Source: Patiriisocius marinus (lineage in GTDB: Bacteria; Bacteroidota; Bacteroidia; Flavobacteriales; Flavobacteriaceae). From it: a DNA stretch of 64,000 nt. The notes under the pieces are model-generated. The model had not been told where the DNA came from, did no database searches, and saw only the letters and a list, made by a program, of their open reading frames with translations. Of this stretch, positions 45,612 to 56,003 are shown in pieces. Made by a program: the position numbers and the translations under genes. The DNA is taken from contig NZ_BKCG01000006.1 in the NCBI RefSeq assembly GCF_008974325.1, forward strand, positions 1-64,000, read 5' to 3'. Position 1 is the stretch's first letter; each line of letters opens with the position of its first letter.

Positions 45612-46747
45612 ACTACACTACTTGGAATATTAACTACTCGTTCTTCTAACCATTCAGAGTTTGTTAAATCACCTTTGGGAGAGTTTTTAAACATTGGTAA
45701 TTTATTCATTAATGTCCAAATAGGCCTAGTCATTACACTATTACTATTTGTTTCGGTTAAAAATAAATCTCTGTCCTCTTTATTATCAAGTATCACTGCA
45801 TTTAACCAAAAATTACATTCCTCTTCTTCCCTTTCATTAAAAAATGAGATTCCTTGATCTTTAAAAAATGGTATGTATTTAGCTGTTAATGTTCTTTTCT
45901 TTTTAAGAAACTCAGGTAATTGCTCTAATTGTGCGAGACCTAATGCTGCATTTAAATTAGGCATTCTATAATTATATCCAATTTCATCATGATTATACTC
46001 CCACTTATGAGGTATTTTAGCTTGCGTAGTAAGGTGTTTAGCTTGTTTTGCTATCTCACTTTCATTCGTTAAAATCACTCCACCACCACCAGTAGTCATC
46101 ACTTTATTTCCATTAAATGAAATAGCTGAAATTTTACTATAGGTACCTAAATGCTTCCCTTTGTAAAAACTTCCCATTGCTTCTGCTGCATCTTCTACAA
46201 CTTCAATATGATATTCCTTACAAATTGTGATAATCTCTTCAATTCTACAGGCATGACCAAATGTATGCATTGGCATACAAGCCTTTATTCTTCTATTTGT
46301 TATTTTATTAAAACAAGATGAATCTTTAATAAAACAATTATTCTCTAAAAAGTTTTTTAATGCAATTGGGGACAATCCCATAGTATCTTTATCTACGTCA
46401 ACAAAAACTGGAGTTGCATTTGCGTAAACTATTGCGTTTGTAGTTGCTATGAAAGTTAAAGGCTGTGTTATTACTTCGTCATCATTTTTAACACCTGCTA
46501 ATAATAGTGCTATGTGTAAAGAGTTTGTTCCATTTACACAAACAATAGCATGTTTCGATTTTGTGAATTCTTCAATTTTTCTTTCAAACGAATCTACATA
46601 CTCTCCAACGCTTGAAACGAAAGTTGAGTCTATACAGTTATTTAAATATTTTTTTTCATTTCCACCAAAAGTTGGAGCATGAAGAGGAATGAAATCTTGA
46701 CCCTTGAAGATATTTTTAATAAAATCGTTTATAACTTTGATATTCAT
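45608..46747 (-). CDS. LegC-family sugar aminotransferase
   Basis: This 379-residue PLP enzyme has the N-terminus FIPLHAPTFGGNEKKYLNNCID, VCVNGTNSLHIALLLAGV, QPLTFIATTNAI, VVEDAAEAMGSFYKGKHLG and the PLP-lysine region ISFNGNKVMTTGGGG. The pattern is that of LegC, which aminates C4 of the UDP-4-keto-6-deoxy sugar made by LegB. It is 2 bases after the LegB-like gene. It is clearly distinct from the PglE-like enzyme at 26483, so the locus has two 4-aminotransferases. Confidence 0.86.
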   Translation of the reverse strand: MNIKVINDFIKNIFKGQDFIPLHAPTFGGNEKKYLNNCIDSTFVSSVGEYVDSFERKIEEFTKSKHAIVCVNGTNSLHIALLLAGVKNDDEVITQPLTFIATTNAIVYANATPVFVDVDKDTMGLSPIALKNFLENNCFIKDSSCFNKITNRRIKACMPMHTFGHACRIEEIITICKEYHIEVVEDAAEAMGSFYKGKHLGTYSKISAISFNGNKVMTTGGGGVILTNESEIAKQAKHLTTQAKIPHKWEYNHDEIGYNYRMPNLNAALGLAQLEQLPEFLKKKRTLTAKYIPFFKDQGISFFNEREEEECNFWLNAVILDNKEDRDLFLTETNSNSVMTRPIWTLMNKLPMFKNSPKGDLTNSEWLEERVVNIPSSVV

Positions 46748-46749
46748 AA

Positions 46750-47961
46750 TTACATTTTAGAGTCTAAGTTTTTACCTTCTTCTTTATGATCAAAATTAAC
46801 AAGATACCTCTTCATAATTGTAACGATATCTTCTTTCTTAGTATTTACATTATCAAAAGCAACGCTAATATCATTTAAGAACTGCTTTAAATTATCCGTA
46901 TCAATTTCAGATTGCTTGATAATGACTCCTAATGCGTTAAAACGTTCTAAGTCGGTAATTTCTCCTGCAGTGTAAAATTCTTCGTACGGTTTTTCACCTG
47001 TTGTATTGCTTGAAGAAAAATAAACTGGATATTTCTTGCCATCACTAGTTAGCTGGCTAGCTTTATTTAAAGCCTCTTCTTCAGAGGTACATTCTTCTAC
47101 TTCGTACCCTAATTCATTTAAAAAAGAGGTTGCTATCTTAGAGAATGTGAGCATTTGTTCTTTCTGCAACTTAGGGAAGAAGATATCTCCCGTTTCACCT
47201 AATATACACGCTAGTAAGCAAATTTGTCCACTTTCCTGTGGTGATACAAAATACCTTGTAACATCGCTAGGTGCAGATATAGGTTGGTTTTTAAAAATAC
47301 GTTCAATAAAACCTGCAGGTAAAGAACCATTAGAAAAAGCAACGTTAGCAAATCTAGCAGTAGTAACAGGAAATTTATCTGTGTAGGACATTATTAAATC
47401 TTCCATAACCTTTTTACTACCACCCATAATATTAACTGGGTTAGCAGCTTTGTCTGTAGAAACACAGAAAAAGTGACTCGGTTTATGATCAACTAATAAG
47501 TCTAATAACGTTCTTGCATTAAAAACGTTATTATTTATTAATGCTTCTACTGAATATCGATCTTTTTCACTACGAACATGCTTGTGAGCTGAAAAATTAG
47601 CTACAATATCGAAGCCATTTCTACTCATAAACATTTTTGTAAAAACAGCATCTGAATAATTTATAGGATATGTAACATAATCCTCAGGTATTTCAAAATC
47701 TACAGAGCTTCTTAAATCTCTAGTTAACTCTGTTAAGCCATTTTCATTTATATCAACTACTACTAAAGATTTAGGTTTAAATGGAAGTAATGCTTTGATA
47801 AACGAACTTCCTATAGAACCAGCACCACCAATGACTAATACAGTTTTATTATTAATTTCTAGATTTAATTTTTCAGCGTTAGATTTTATATCTTCTGAAA
47901 ACATAGAAACATCTCTTTTAGTGATGTTTCTAGAAATAAAATCCTGAATATTTATAAGCAT
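46750..47961 (-). CDS. UDP-GlcNAc 4,6-dehydratase, LegB-like
   Basis: This 403-residue soluble SDR has the NAD-binding block VLVIGGAGSIGSSFIKALL near 42, FSAHKHVRSEKDRYSVEALI, FFCVSTDKAANPVNIMGGSKKVMED and TRYFVSPQESGQICLL. It lacks the membrane domain of the PglF-like enzyme. It should yield a 4-keto-6-deoxy-HexNAc for the LegC-like gene. Its C-terminal extension (TGEKPYEEFYTAGE onward) is typical of LegB. Confidence 0.86.
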   Translation of the reverse strand: MLINIQDFISRNITKRDVSMFSEDIKSNAEKLNLEINNKTVLVIGGAGSIGSSFIKALLPFKPKSLVVVDINENGLTELTRDLRSSVDFEIPEDYVTYPINYSDAVFTKMFMSRNGFDIVANFSAHKHVRSEKDRYSVEALINNNVFNARTLLDLLVDHKPSHFFCVSTDKAANPVNIMGGSKKVMEDLIMSYTDKFPVTTARFANVAFSNGSLPAGFIERIFKNQPISAPSDVTRYFVSPQESGQICLLACILGETGDIFFPKLQKEQMLTFSKIATSFLNELGYEVEECTSEEEALNKASQLTSDGKKYPVYFSSSNTTGEKPYEEFYTAGEITDLERFNALGVIIKQSEIDTDNLKQFLNDISVAFDNVNTKKEDIVTIMKRYLVNFDHKEEGKNLDSKM

Positions 47962-48058
47962 TTGTATCTATTTAATGTAAATATTTAATTTAGGAGACAT
48001 CATTGTTTTGCAATTTTGCAAATAGTATTATTAACTAAAACAAACGCATTTAGAAATT

Positions 48059-49144
48059 CTATTTTATAGTAAAGTCTAATATAGATTTTACAATCAAATC
48101 ACTTGCATTACCATTACCGTAAAGATTTTTTTCAAAATCTACTTTGGCATTAGTTCCTTTAGAATACGCTTCTTTTATTTTATTATAGTCAGAGCCAACT
48201 AATATATTAGCTCCATGTTCTACTAATTCAACCCACTCCGTTTCTTCACGCATAGTCACACAGAATTTTTTGAAGAAATAAGCTTCTTTCTGAAGTCCAC
48301 CACTATCTGTAAAAACCATAGCACAGTTTTGCAACAAATAAATCATTTCTAAATATCCAACAGGATCAATGATGTGTACGTTATTTCCAATTTTAATATC
48401 GTATTTGGCTATAAAACTTTTTGTTCTTGGGTGTAATGGTAAAACAACAGCTGTTTGTTCTGCAACTTCATTTATTGCTTTGAAAACATCTTTAAGCTTA
48501 GACGCATCATTAGTATTCTCTGCACGGTGAATAGTACTTAGGATAAACGTATCAGGAATATCAAAAGATGGTTTACACGCATGATTAACAAAAAGGTTAC
48601 TAGCATCTAGCATCACATCTCCAGATACTTCCACTTTTATATCAAGATTATCATACCCTTCCTTCACCAAGTTATCTACAGCTGTTTGAGTAGGACACAG
48701 TAATAAAGTACTAATTCGGTCTGTTAAAATTCTATTTACCTCTTCAGGCATTCTCATATTGAAGGATCTTAACCCAGCTTCTACGTGTGCAATTTTAATA
48801 TGCAATTTACTAGCTGCTAATGCTCCTGCTAATGTTGAATTAGTATCTCCATAAACAAGCACCCAATCAGGCTTTTCTTCAAGAAGAACCTTTTCAACTT
48901 CTTCAAGCATTTGTCCTGTCATCGCTCCGTGAGAAAGACCATTAATATTCAAAAAATATTTAGGTTTTGGCAAATTCATCTCATTGAAAAATACATCACT
49001 CATATTCGGATCATAATGTTGCCCTGTATGTATAACCACTTCTTCAATAGCATTCCCACTAGCTGCACTTCTAATAATTGCGTCACTAACAGCAGCCGCT
49101 TTAATAAATTGAGGTCTAGCCCCTATAACTGTAACAATCTTCAT
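48059..49144 (-). CDS. wecB: UDP-N-acetylglucosamine 2-epimerase, non-hydrolysing (WecB/WbpI-like)
   Basis: This 361-residue enzyme begins KIVTVIGARPQFIKAAAVSDAI and has HTGQHYDPNMSDVFF, VYGDTNSTLAGALAASKL, HVEAGLRSFN, STIHRAENT and FTDSGGLQKEAYFF, the hallmarks of the GT-B-like 2-epimerase. It interconverts the C2 centre of a UDP-HexNAc. Next to WbpB- and WbpD-like genes it could act on a diacetamido-uronic acid as WbpI does, instead of on UDP-GlcNAc. The symbol therefore names the fold and family, not the proven substrate. Confidence 0.88.
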   Translation of the reverse strand: MKIVTVIGARPQFIKAAAVSDAIIRSAASGNAIEEVVIHTGQHYDPNMSDVFFNEMNLPKPKYFLNINGLSHGAMTGQMLEEVEKVLLEEKPDWVLVYGDTNSTLAGALAASKLHIKIAHVEAGLRSFNMRMPEEVNRILTDRISTLLLCPTQTAVDNLVKEGYDNLDIKVEVSGDVMLDASNLFVNHACKPSFDIPDTFILSTIHRAENTNDASKLKDVFKAINEVAEQTAVVLPLHPRTKSFIAKYDIKIGNNVHIIDPVGYLEMIYLLQNCAMVFTDSGGLQKEAYFFKKFCVTMREETEWVELVEHGANILVGSDYNKIKEAYSKGTNAKVDFEKNLYGNGNASDLIVKSILDFTIK

Positions 49145-49149
49145 TTATC

Positions 49150-50702
<1,553 letters not shown>

Positions 50703-50752
50703 ATACTAATCGTTATTTATCAAATTATTAAGCTATTTAATATATTAACAAA

Positions 50753-51856
50753 CTATACTTCACTCCATAAGTTTTTGAGATACTTTTTAGTTACAATATA
50801 AATGTATCTAAAAACTGAAACCATAAAACCTACCATTAAAAATATAATGATCGTTTTCATAGTATTTTTAGAATCTGGAGCAGTTGGTACTACAGCAGGA
50901 TTTATCACAGTAAAAGTAGGTGTGTCTTCCTGTATTTTAATACTTTGAGCCAAACGCTGTTGTTCTAAATCTGAAAATATAGTGTACAACAACAAGCTCT
51001 CATCTTGTAATTGTTGTTTTCTAATTAATGAAGAATTCGTAGCATTGAATAAATTTCTATCATTATACCTTGCTAAACTTACTTGAGACTCATTGAAAAG
51101 TATTTTTTTATCTTCATATTGTTTATCTATGAACTCATACTTTTCCTTGGCCTTTGCGATTCGGTAACGAATTATTTCATCTTGTAAAATTTTCTTTACA
51201 CTTTGCGTTAATTGAGCCGCAGCAATAGGTTCGTTCGGGAATGTTGTAATTATTTCAAGTGTTCCATCCTCATCTTTTATTTCAAGAGAAATTTTTTCCT
51301 GTAAGGAATGAAATATTTTCTTTTCAACATTACTTACATATACTAAGGTATCAATTTGTTTGGGAGTAGTAGCATTTCTAGTAGAGGACTTAAAAAGTAA
51401 ACTAGGTAATCCTATAGTATATTTAGAAATTGTAGCAGTAATAGATGGTTTTTCAAATTCTAAAACATAGTTTTTATAAGTGACAGCAGAATCAACACCT
51501 CGTAACTTTAAAGGTGTTTCGCATAATTGACGCTGAAAATTTAAGCTATTGATAATTTGAGGATACAAAAACGTAGGCATATCTGATGGAGCGTTTGAAG
51601 AACTTCCTCCTCCTCCATTTAGTAAACTAACAATTCCACCAATCCCTCCACTCGACTTAGGGTTACTGGATCCCTGCACAATAAAAGTTACTTTAGAAGT
51701 ATAGGTGTTAGGCGTTGAAGAGGTTTTAATAAGAGCTAGTATTAAAGCCACTAACAAACACAAGAATATAAATTTACGTGTTGTAAAGAAGTCTTTAACA
51801 TAACTTAAAATTTCTTTATAGTTATCTTCAGAAGTATCGATAGATGTATTATTCAT
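50753..51856 (-). CDS. Wzz/PCP-type chain-length or export co-polymerase, no kinase domain
   Basis: This 367-residue protein has an N-terminal helix (about 28-46, FIFLCLLVALILALI), a long periplasmic part with a Gly/Ser-rich stretch (GGIGGIVSLLNGGGGSSS), a helical region around 225-300, the proline-rich VINPAVVPTAPDSKN, and a second helix (IIIFLMVGFMVSVF). It lacks a cytoplasmic Walker A, so no BY-kinase Wzc is fused. The ATG at 51856 is chosen; an upstream TTG adds residues overlapping the preceding gene. It should set polymer length with the Wza-like protein. Confidence 0.86.
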   Translation of the reverse strand: MNNTSIDTSEDNYKEILSYVKDFFTTRKFIFLCLLVALILALIKTSSTPNTYTSKVTFIVQGSSNPKSSGGIGGIVSLLNGGGGSSSNAPSDMPTFLYPQIINSLNFQRQLCETPLKLRGVDSAVTYKNYVLEFEKPSITATISKYTIGLPSLLFKSSTRNATTPKQIDTLVYVSNVEKKIFHSLQEKISLEIKDEDGTLEIITTFPNEPIAAAQLTQSVKKILQDEIIRYRIAKAKEKYEFIDKQYEDKKILFNESQVSLARYNDRNLFNATNSSLIRKQQLQDESLLLYTIFSDLEQQRLAQSIKIQEDTPTFTVINPAVVPTAPDSKNTMKTIIIFLMVGFMVSVFRYIYIVTKKYLKNLWSEV

Positions 51857-51860
51857 TTTT

Positions 51861-54263
51861 CTAATTAAATAAACGCTCAATTAATAGAGCTAACGTAGTA
51901 AAACCTGTTGAAATACCTATAACCTCTTGGGTTGAGAGCCTACTTACATTTTCTTGTTTTTTAGGGACTAATACAATTGATCCTGGTTTAATATCAGGAT
52001 ATGTCCTAAAAAATAAAAAGTGTTTCGTAGAAGCTATATCTCCGTTTGGATGTATTACATAAACCTTGCCTTTTTTAGCTTCAGAAGAAAAACCGCCAGA
52101 TTTATTTATATAGTCTTTCAAATTGTCCCCCTTATCAAATCTAATTAATGTAGGTAATAATACTTCCCCTTCCACTTTTACTGTTTGTTTAACCGAAGGA
52201 ATTACTAAACGATCTCCATTATTCAAAACTAAATTTTGTTTAGAATTTTCACCTTCTTTTAAAAGTTTCTTTAAGTTAATTCCAACACGAAATTCTTTCT
52301 GGTTATTTAAATCAACATTAACTTCAGTATCCTCATCATCTACATTAATAGATTTAGTTGTGATACTTAACGCCTTCTCATTAAAATATGGATTTTGACG
52401 AATAAGTGTTGCTCCTTCTTGAAATGCATATGGTGATAAACCACCTGCTTTATCTAACAAATCTAATAATTTTTCATTTTTACTTTCTGAAAAGTACTGT
52501 CCAGGATAACTTACCTCTCCTTCAATAAATGCATACAATTGTTCTCCAGAGCCCATCAATGATCTCACTACAATTTGATCATTAGGTTCAAAAACAAAAG
52601 GTGTATTGTTGCTTAAATCTAATGATTTGTCTGCTGAAATATTAAATACCTTATTTAACGTTTTATAATCTTCATCAATTACTTCTCTAATAACATCTAT
52701 CACTTCTGAGTTAGCATTTTTTTTATATCCTCCAGCTGTTATCACAAGATCTTCTAACGTTATTCCTTCAATAAACTGTATGGAAGTACCATTATTCACT
52801 GCTCCAGAAATACTAATTTTACCCCTATCCTCAACTACAGATTTATTAAATATTTGAACTATATCATTTGGCTTTAATAAAATAGTTTCTTTTCCATTCA
52901 ATATATCTGAAACAGAAAATGAAATAATTGTTTTGACATCTCCTTCTTTTTCTTGTCGCTTCACGATACCACGTTCAAGATATGCGGTCTCTGTAATACC
53001 AGAGGCTTTCTCTAGCAATTGTAACAGTGAAATATTAGGCGTGTATTCAAAGTTACCTGGTCTATATACTGAACCATTAATTGTTACACTATTCTCTATT
53101 TTATCAATTATAGAACCCACATTAATGATATCACCATCGAATAATCTAAATGATCTAAAATTATTGTAATCAATTTCTTTTATTTTCTTTCTATCGCCAT
53201 CAATACGTGTTAATTTAATATTATCACGATAAGCATTTGATTTAAAACCACTCACAAATTCTAATAAATCTTCTAAGGTTTCAGAATCCTTAATTTCATA
53301 AACACCTGGGCGTTTGACTGCACCACCAATAGTTATTTTAGAAGTATAAGCCCCTACGATTATAACATCTTGATCTTGTAAGGTTTTATTCCCCTCCTGA
53401 GATCCATCAATTAAATATTTATAGATATCAAAATAAGAAATTTCTTTACCGTTTCTAACTAGCTTAATTTCTCTAAACGTACCATTTTTAGTAGGACCTC
53501 CACTAGCATAAAGTCCGTTTAGAACAGTTGACAATGCACTTAATGAATATGTACCAGGAACTTTTACCTGACCAATAATATCAACTTGGACAGATCTTAC
53601 ATTTGACAATGAAACACTAGTAAAAATTTTATAAGGACTCGAATCTGGAGCAGAAATACCTGCATAAATTCTTTTTAATGCACTCTTAATTTTCTGAGTT
53701 GCAACCTCTATACTTAAGCCACTAACAACCACAGGCCCTATATTAGGAAGCTTTACCAATCCATTTCTATTTACTTCGACATCATACGTGTTTTCTGCAG
53801 CTCCCCACAAACTAATCACTAATGCATCTCCAGGACCTAATTGGTAATTAGTAGGAGTTGCAAGGTTCAGATTAGGCTGGAAACTAATATTAGGATTATT
53901 AAAAAAATCATATCCAAATAAAGGATCATTCTTCACTTCTTGCTGTATTAACGTATTTGGGTTAGAAGCAATTGCAGAAGGCTTAACGTTCAATGAAGTA
54001 TCTACTCCGGTTTCTACTTTAGGTGTTCCACCTAATTTATCTTCAATAGATGAAATTTCAGAATCTGAAACACCATTCGACTTAGCTAAAGATTTTATTT
54101 GCTCATTGGAAAGACCTTTTTGCTGTTGAGTTGTCACAAATGCCTTAATTTCATCACTTGACATTGTACTAACTTGTGACGTAGTTGCACATACTGATTG
54201 ACCAGAACCTATTATTAGTAAAAATAACAATACAAGGACACTCGACTTTTTTGAGTAAAACAT
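51861..54263 (-). CDS. Wza-like polysaccharide export protein with six SLBB repeats
   Basis: From the ATG at 54263 this is 800 residues, with signal text KKSSVLVLLFLLIIGSGQSVCA. The frame runs back to 54434, but that extension is unlike a signal sequence. A polysaccharide-export domain starts at about 140 (YQLGPGDALVISLWG). It is followed by about six SLBB-type segments, at roughly 230, 310, 395, 485, 578 and 695, each with a G-x-V-x-x-P-G-like turn (GQVKVPGTY, GAVKRPGVY, GSVYRPGNF, GEVSYPGQY). A hydrophobic helix near 777-796 ends the protein. It should form or gate the outer-membrane export channel. No obvious lipobox Cys is seen. Confidence 0.84.
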   Translation of the reverse strand: MFYSKKSSVLVLLFLLIIGSGQSVCATTSQVSTMSSDEIKAFVTTQQQKGLSNEQIKSLAKSNGVSDSEISSIEDKLGGTPKVETGVDTSLNVKPSAIASNPNTLIQQEVKNDPLFGYDFFNNPNISFQPNLNLATPTNYQLGPGDALVISLWGAAENTYDVEVNRNGLVKLPNIGPVVVSGLSIEVATQKIKSALKRIYAGISAPDSSPYKIFTSVSLSNVRSVQVDIIGQVKVPGTYSLSALSTVLNGLYASGGPTKNGTFREIKLVRNGKEISYFDIYKYLIDGSQEGNKTLQDQDVIIVGAYTSKITIGGAVKRPGVYEIKDSETLEDLLEFVSGFKSNAYRDNIKLTRIDGDRKKIKEIDYNNFRSFRLFDGDIINVGSIIDKIENSVTINGSVYRPGNFEYTPNISLLQLLEKASGITETAYLERGIVKRQEKEGDVKTIISFSVSDILNGKETILLKPNDIVQIFNKSVVEDRGKISISGAVNNGTSIQFIEGITLEDLVITAGGYKKNANSEVIDVIREVIDEDYKTLNKVFNISADKSLDLSNNTPFVFEPNDQIVVRSLMGSGEQLYAFIEGEVSYPGQYFSESKNEKLLDLLDKAGGLSPYAFQEGATLIRQNPYFNEKALSITTKSINVDDEDTEVNVDLNNQKEFRVGINLKKLLKEGENSKQNLVLNNGDRLVIPSVKQTVKVEGEVLLPTLIRFDKGDNLKDYINKSGGFSSEAKKGKVYVIHPNGDIASTKHFLFFRTYPDIKPGSIVLVPKKQENVSRLSTQEVIGISTGFTTLALLIERLFN

Positions 54264-54314
54264 TGGCTTTAAAAATTCAAAACGTAGGTTAAAATAAATA
54301 ATGATAGCTATAAA

Positions 54315-54348
54315 AAATCGTGTGTGACAAAAATCGCAAACACGATTT
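54315..54348 (-). promoter_or_regulatory. Leader hairpin upstream of the wza-like gene
   Basis: AAATCGTGT and ACACGATTT pair as a 9-bp stem with a 16-base loop. On the minus strand the 3' arm runs straight into T residues, which is attenuator- or terminator-like, between the -7 box and the start codon. Confidence 0.4.
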
Positions 54349-54349
54349 A

Positions 54350-54357
54350 CAAATATA
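54350..54357 (-). promoter_or_regulatory. -7 box for the wza-led locus
   Basis: The minus-strand TATATTTG is an exact TAnnTTTG match, about 87 bases before the ATG at 54263. The nearest TTTG upstream is only 13 bases away, short of the usual spacing. Confidence 0.4.
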
Positions 54358-54606
54358 TAAATTTTAATAACAAAATTAGTAATTATGTAATTAAAGTAAG
54401 GGTTTAATAAGCTTGAAAACCATAGTACAAACAAGCAAATGGGTCTCTATAATCTGAAATAATGTACTGTGATAATTTGCAAATCAGTTATCATCTACAA
54501 ACTACTATTCATGTAATTGATCAACATATATTTTTAAGAAGATAAAAGGTTATTAATACACTAACAAAAACAAACTATTTATTAAACAACAATTGAAATT
54601 ATAAAG

Positions 54607-54647
54607 TAGAAAAACTGCAATTATAAATAATGTTTGCAGTTTTTCTA
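54607..54647 (-). terminator. Intrinsic terminator after the cys operon
   Basis: TAGAAAAACTGCAA (54607-54620) pairs perfectly over 14 bp with TTGCAGTTTTTCTA (54634-54647), with a 13-base loop. On the minus strand the A-run precedes and the T-run follows the GC core, separating sulfate activation genes from the polysaccharide locus. Confidence 0.85.
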
Positions 54648-54722
54648 TTCTAATGGCTTTGTAGGTCAAAATTAGAAAGTATAATTTACAATATGACAAA
54701 AAATGAGTGAAAAAGTTGCCCT

Positions 54723-55979
54723 TTAAACTATCATACCTGCAGCAACAGTCTCATGGGTTGCATTATTAATTAAAGTAAAACTACCCGTCACCCTGTTATC
54801 TCTATATTCATCAATCATTAAAGGCCTAGTAGTTTTAATTGTTACTCTTGCAATAGAGTTCATTTGCAATTCTTTATCATCTTTAATTCGTGAATATGAA
54901 TTTATATCAACCTTATAGACAACGTCTTTAATCATTGCTATTTGCTCGTTGGATGTATGTAAAATTGTATATTTTGTTCTTGTCTTTGCAGAATCATTGT
55001 GTAACCAACAGATCATTGCATCAAACTCTTGCTTAGGCTCAGGCTGATTATTTTTCTTCACAATCATATCCCCTCTACTTACATCAATATCATCCTCTAA
55101 AGTAACTGAAATTGACATAGGCGCGTAAGCTTCTTCTAATGGCCCTTTATCCGTATCAATGGTTTTAATTTTAGAATTAAATCCAGACGGAAGTACCACA
55201 ACCTCATCTCCTGGTCTTAATATTCCGCTTGCTAGTCTACCAGCATAACCTCTATAATCTATGAAACCTTCACGTTGAGGACGTAATACCGTTTGTACCG
55301 GGAAACGCGCATCAATTTTATTTAAATCACTACTAATGTGAAGCGTTTCAAGTGTATGCAATAATGGAGCACCTTTAAACCAAGGCATATTAGTACTTCT
55401 ATTTACAACATTATCTCCATCAAGTGCACTCATTGGTAAGAAACGAACATCTTTCACATACAACTTAGATGAAAATTCTTCAAACTGTAAAAGAATATTG
55501 TTGTAGACTGTTTCAGAATACTCAACTAGATCCATTTTATTAACACAAACAATCACGTGAGGAATTTGCAACAAAGAAGCAATAAATGCGTGTCTTTTAG
55601 TTTGTTCAATAACTCCATGTCTCGCATCAATTAAAATTAACGCAGCATTTGCTGTTGAAGCACCAGTAACCATATTACGAGTATACTGTATATGCCCCGG
55701 TGTATCAGCAATAATAAACTTACGTTTTGGACTTGTAAAGTAACGGTACGCCACATCAATGGTGATACCCTGTTCTCTCTCATCTCTCAATCCGTCTGTA
55801 AATAAAGCAAGATCAACACCATCATAACCTTTACGCTTACTCGTTGCTGTAACAGCATCTAACTGATCTTCAAAAATAGCTTTACTATCATACAACAATC
55901 TTCCTATTAATGTACTTTTTCCGTCATCAACACTTCCTGCAGTTGTGAATCTTAATAATTGGTTATTATCTATAGCCAT
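54723..55979 (-). CDS. cysN: Sulfate adenylyltransferase subunit 1 (GTPase)
   Basis: This 418-residue GTPase partners CysD in ATP sulfurylase, coupling GTP hydrolysis to APS formation. G1 is TTAGSVDDGKSTLIGRLLYD, switch/G3 is ADTPGHIQYTRNM, and G4 is VCVNKMDLV. The remaining elongation-factor-like beta-barrel domains follow. It ends at 418 residues, so the CysC kinase domain is not fused, in agreement with a separate cysC gene in the same operon. Confidence 0.95.
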   Translation of the reverse strand: MAIDNNQLLRFTTAGSVDDGKSTLIGRLLYDSKAIFEDQLDAVTATSKRKGYDGVDLALFTDGLRDEREQGITIDVAYRYFTSPKRKFIIADTPGHIQYTRNMVTGASTANAALILIDARHGVIEQTKRHAFIASLLQIPHVIVCVNKMDLVEYSETVYNNILLQFEEFSSKLYVKDVRFLPMSALDGDNVVNRSTNMPWFKGAPLLHTLETLHISSDLNKIDARFPVQTVLRPQREGFIDYRGYAGRLASGILRPGDEVVVLPSGFNSKIKTIDTDKGPLEEAYAPMSISVTLEDDIDVSRGDMIVKKNNQPEPKQEFDAMICWLHNDSAKTRTKYTILHTSNEQIAMIKDVVYKVDINSYSRIKDDKELQMNSIARVTIKTTRPLMIDEYRDNRVTGSFTLINNATHETVAAGMIV

Positions 55980-56003
55980 ATCTTATTTTTTCTGAACTTA
56001 TTT

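Larger units (their letters stand above)
54264..54722. other. Gap between the cys operon and the wza-like gene
   Basis: This region holds the cys-operon terminator, a -7 box and a leader hairpin for the wza-like gene (separate entries). Beyond these I see only AT-rich sequence, and no gene. Confidence 0.6.

Noticed and set aside
45558-47386. Plus-strand open frames of about 100 residues overlapping LegC- and LegB-like genes
   Set aside because: They are antisense to well-conserved genes and have no recognisable protein features.
43844-47961. A complete legionaminic acid pathway
   Set aside because: LegI, LegF and LegG-like genes are missing in the window.
50753-51856. Wzc tyrosine autokinase
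   Set aside because: No cytoplasmic Walker A or Tyr-rich tail; only the periplasmic co-polymerase part is present.
54264-54434. N-terminal extension of the Wza-like protein from 54434
   Set aside because: It would place 57 unusual residues, including His/Cys-rich text, before a normal signal peptide that starts at the ATG at 54263.
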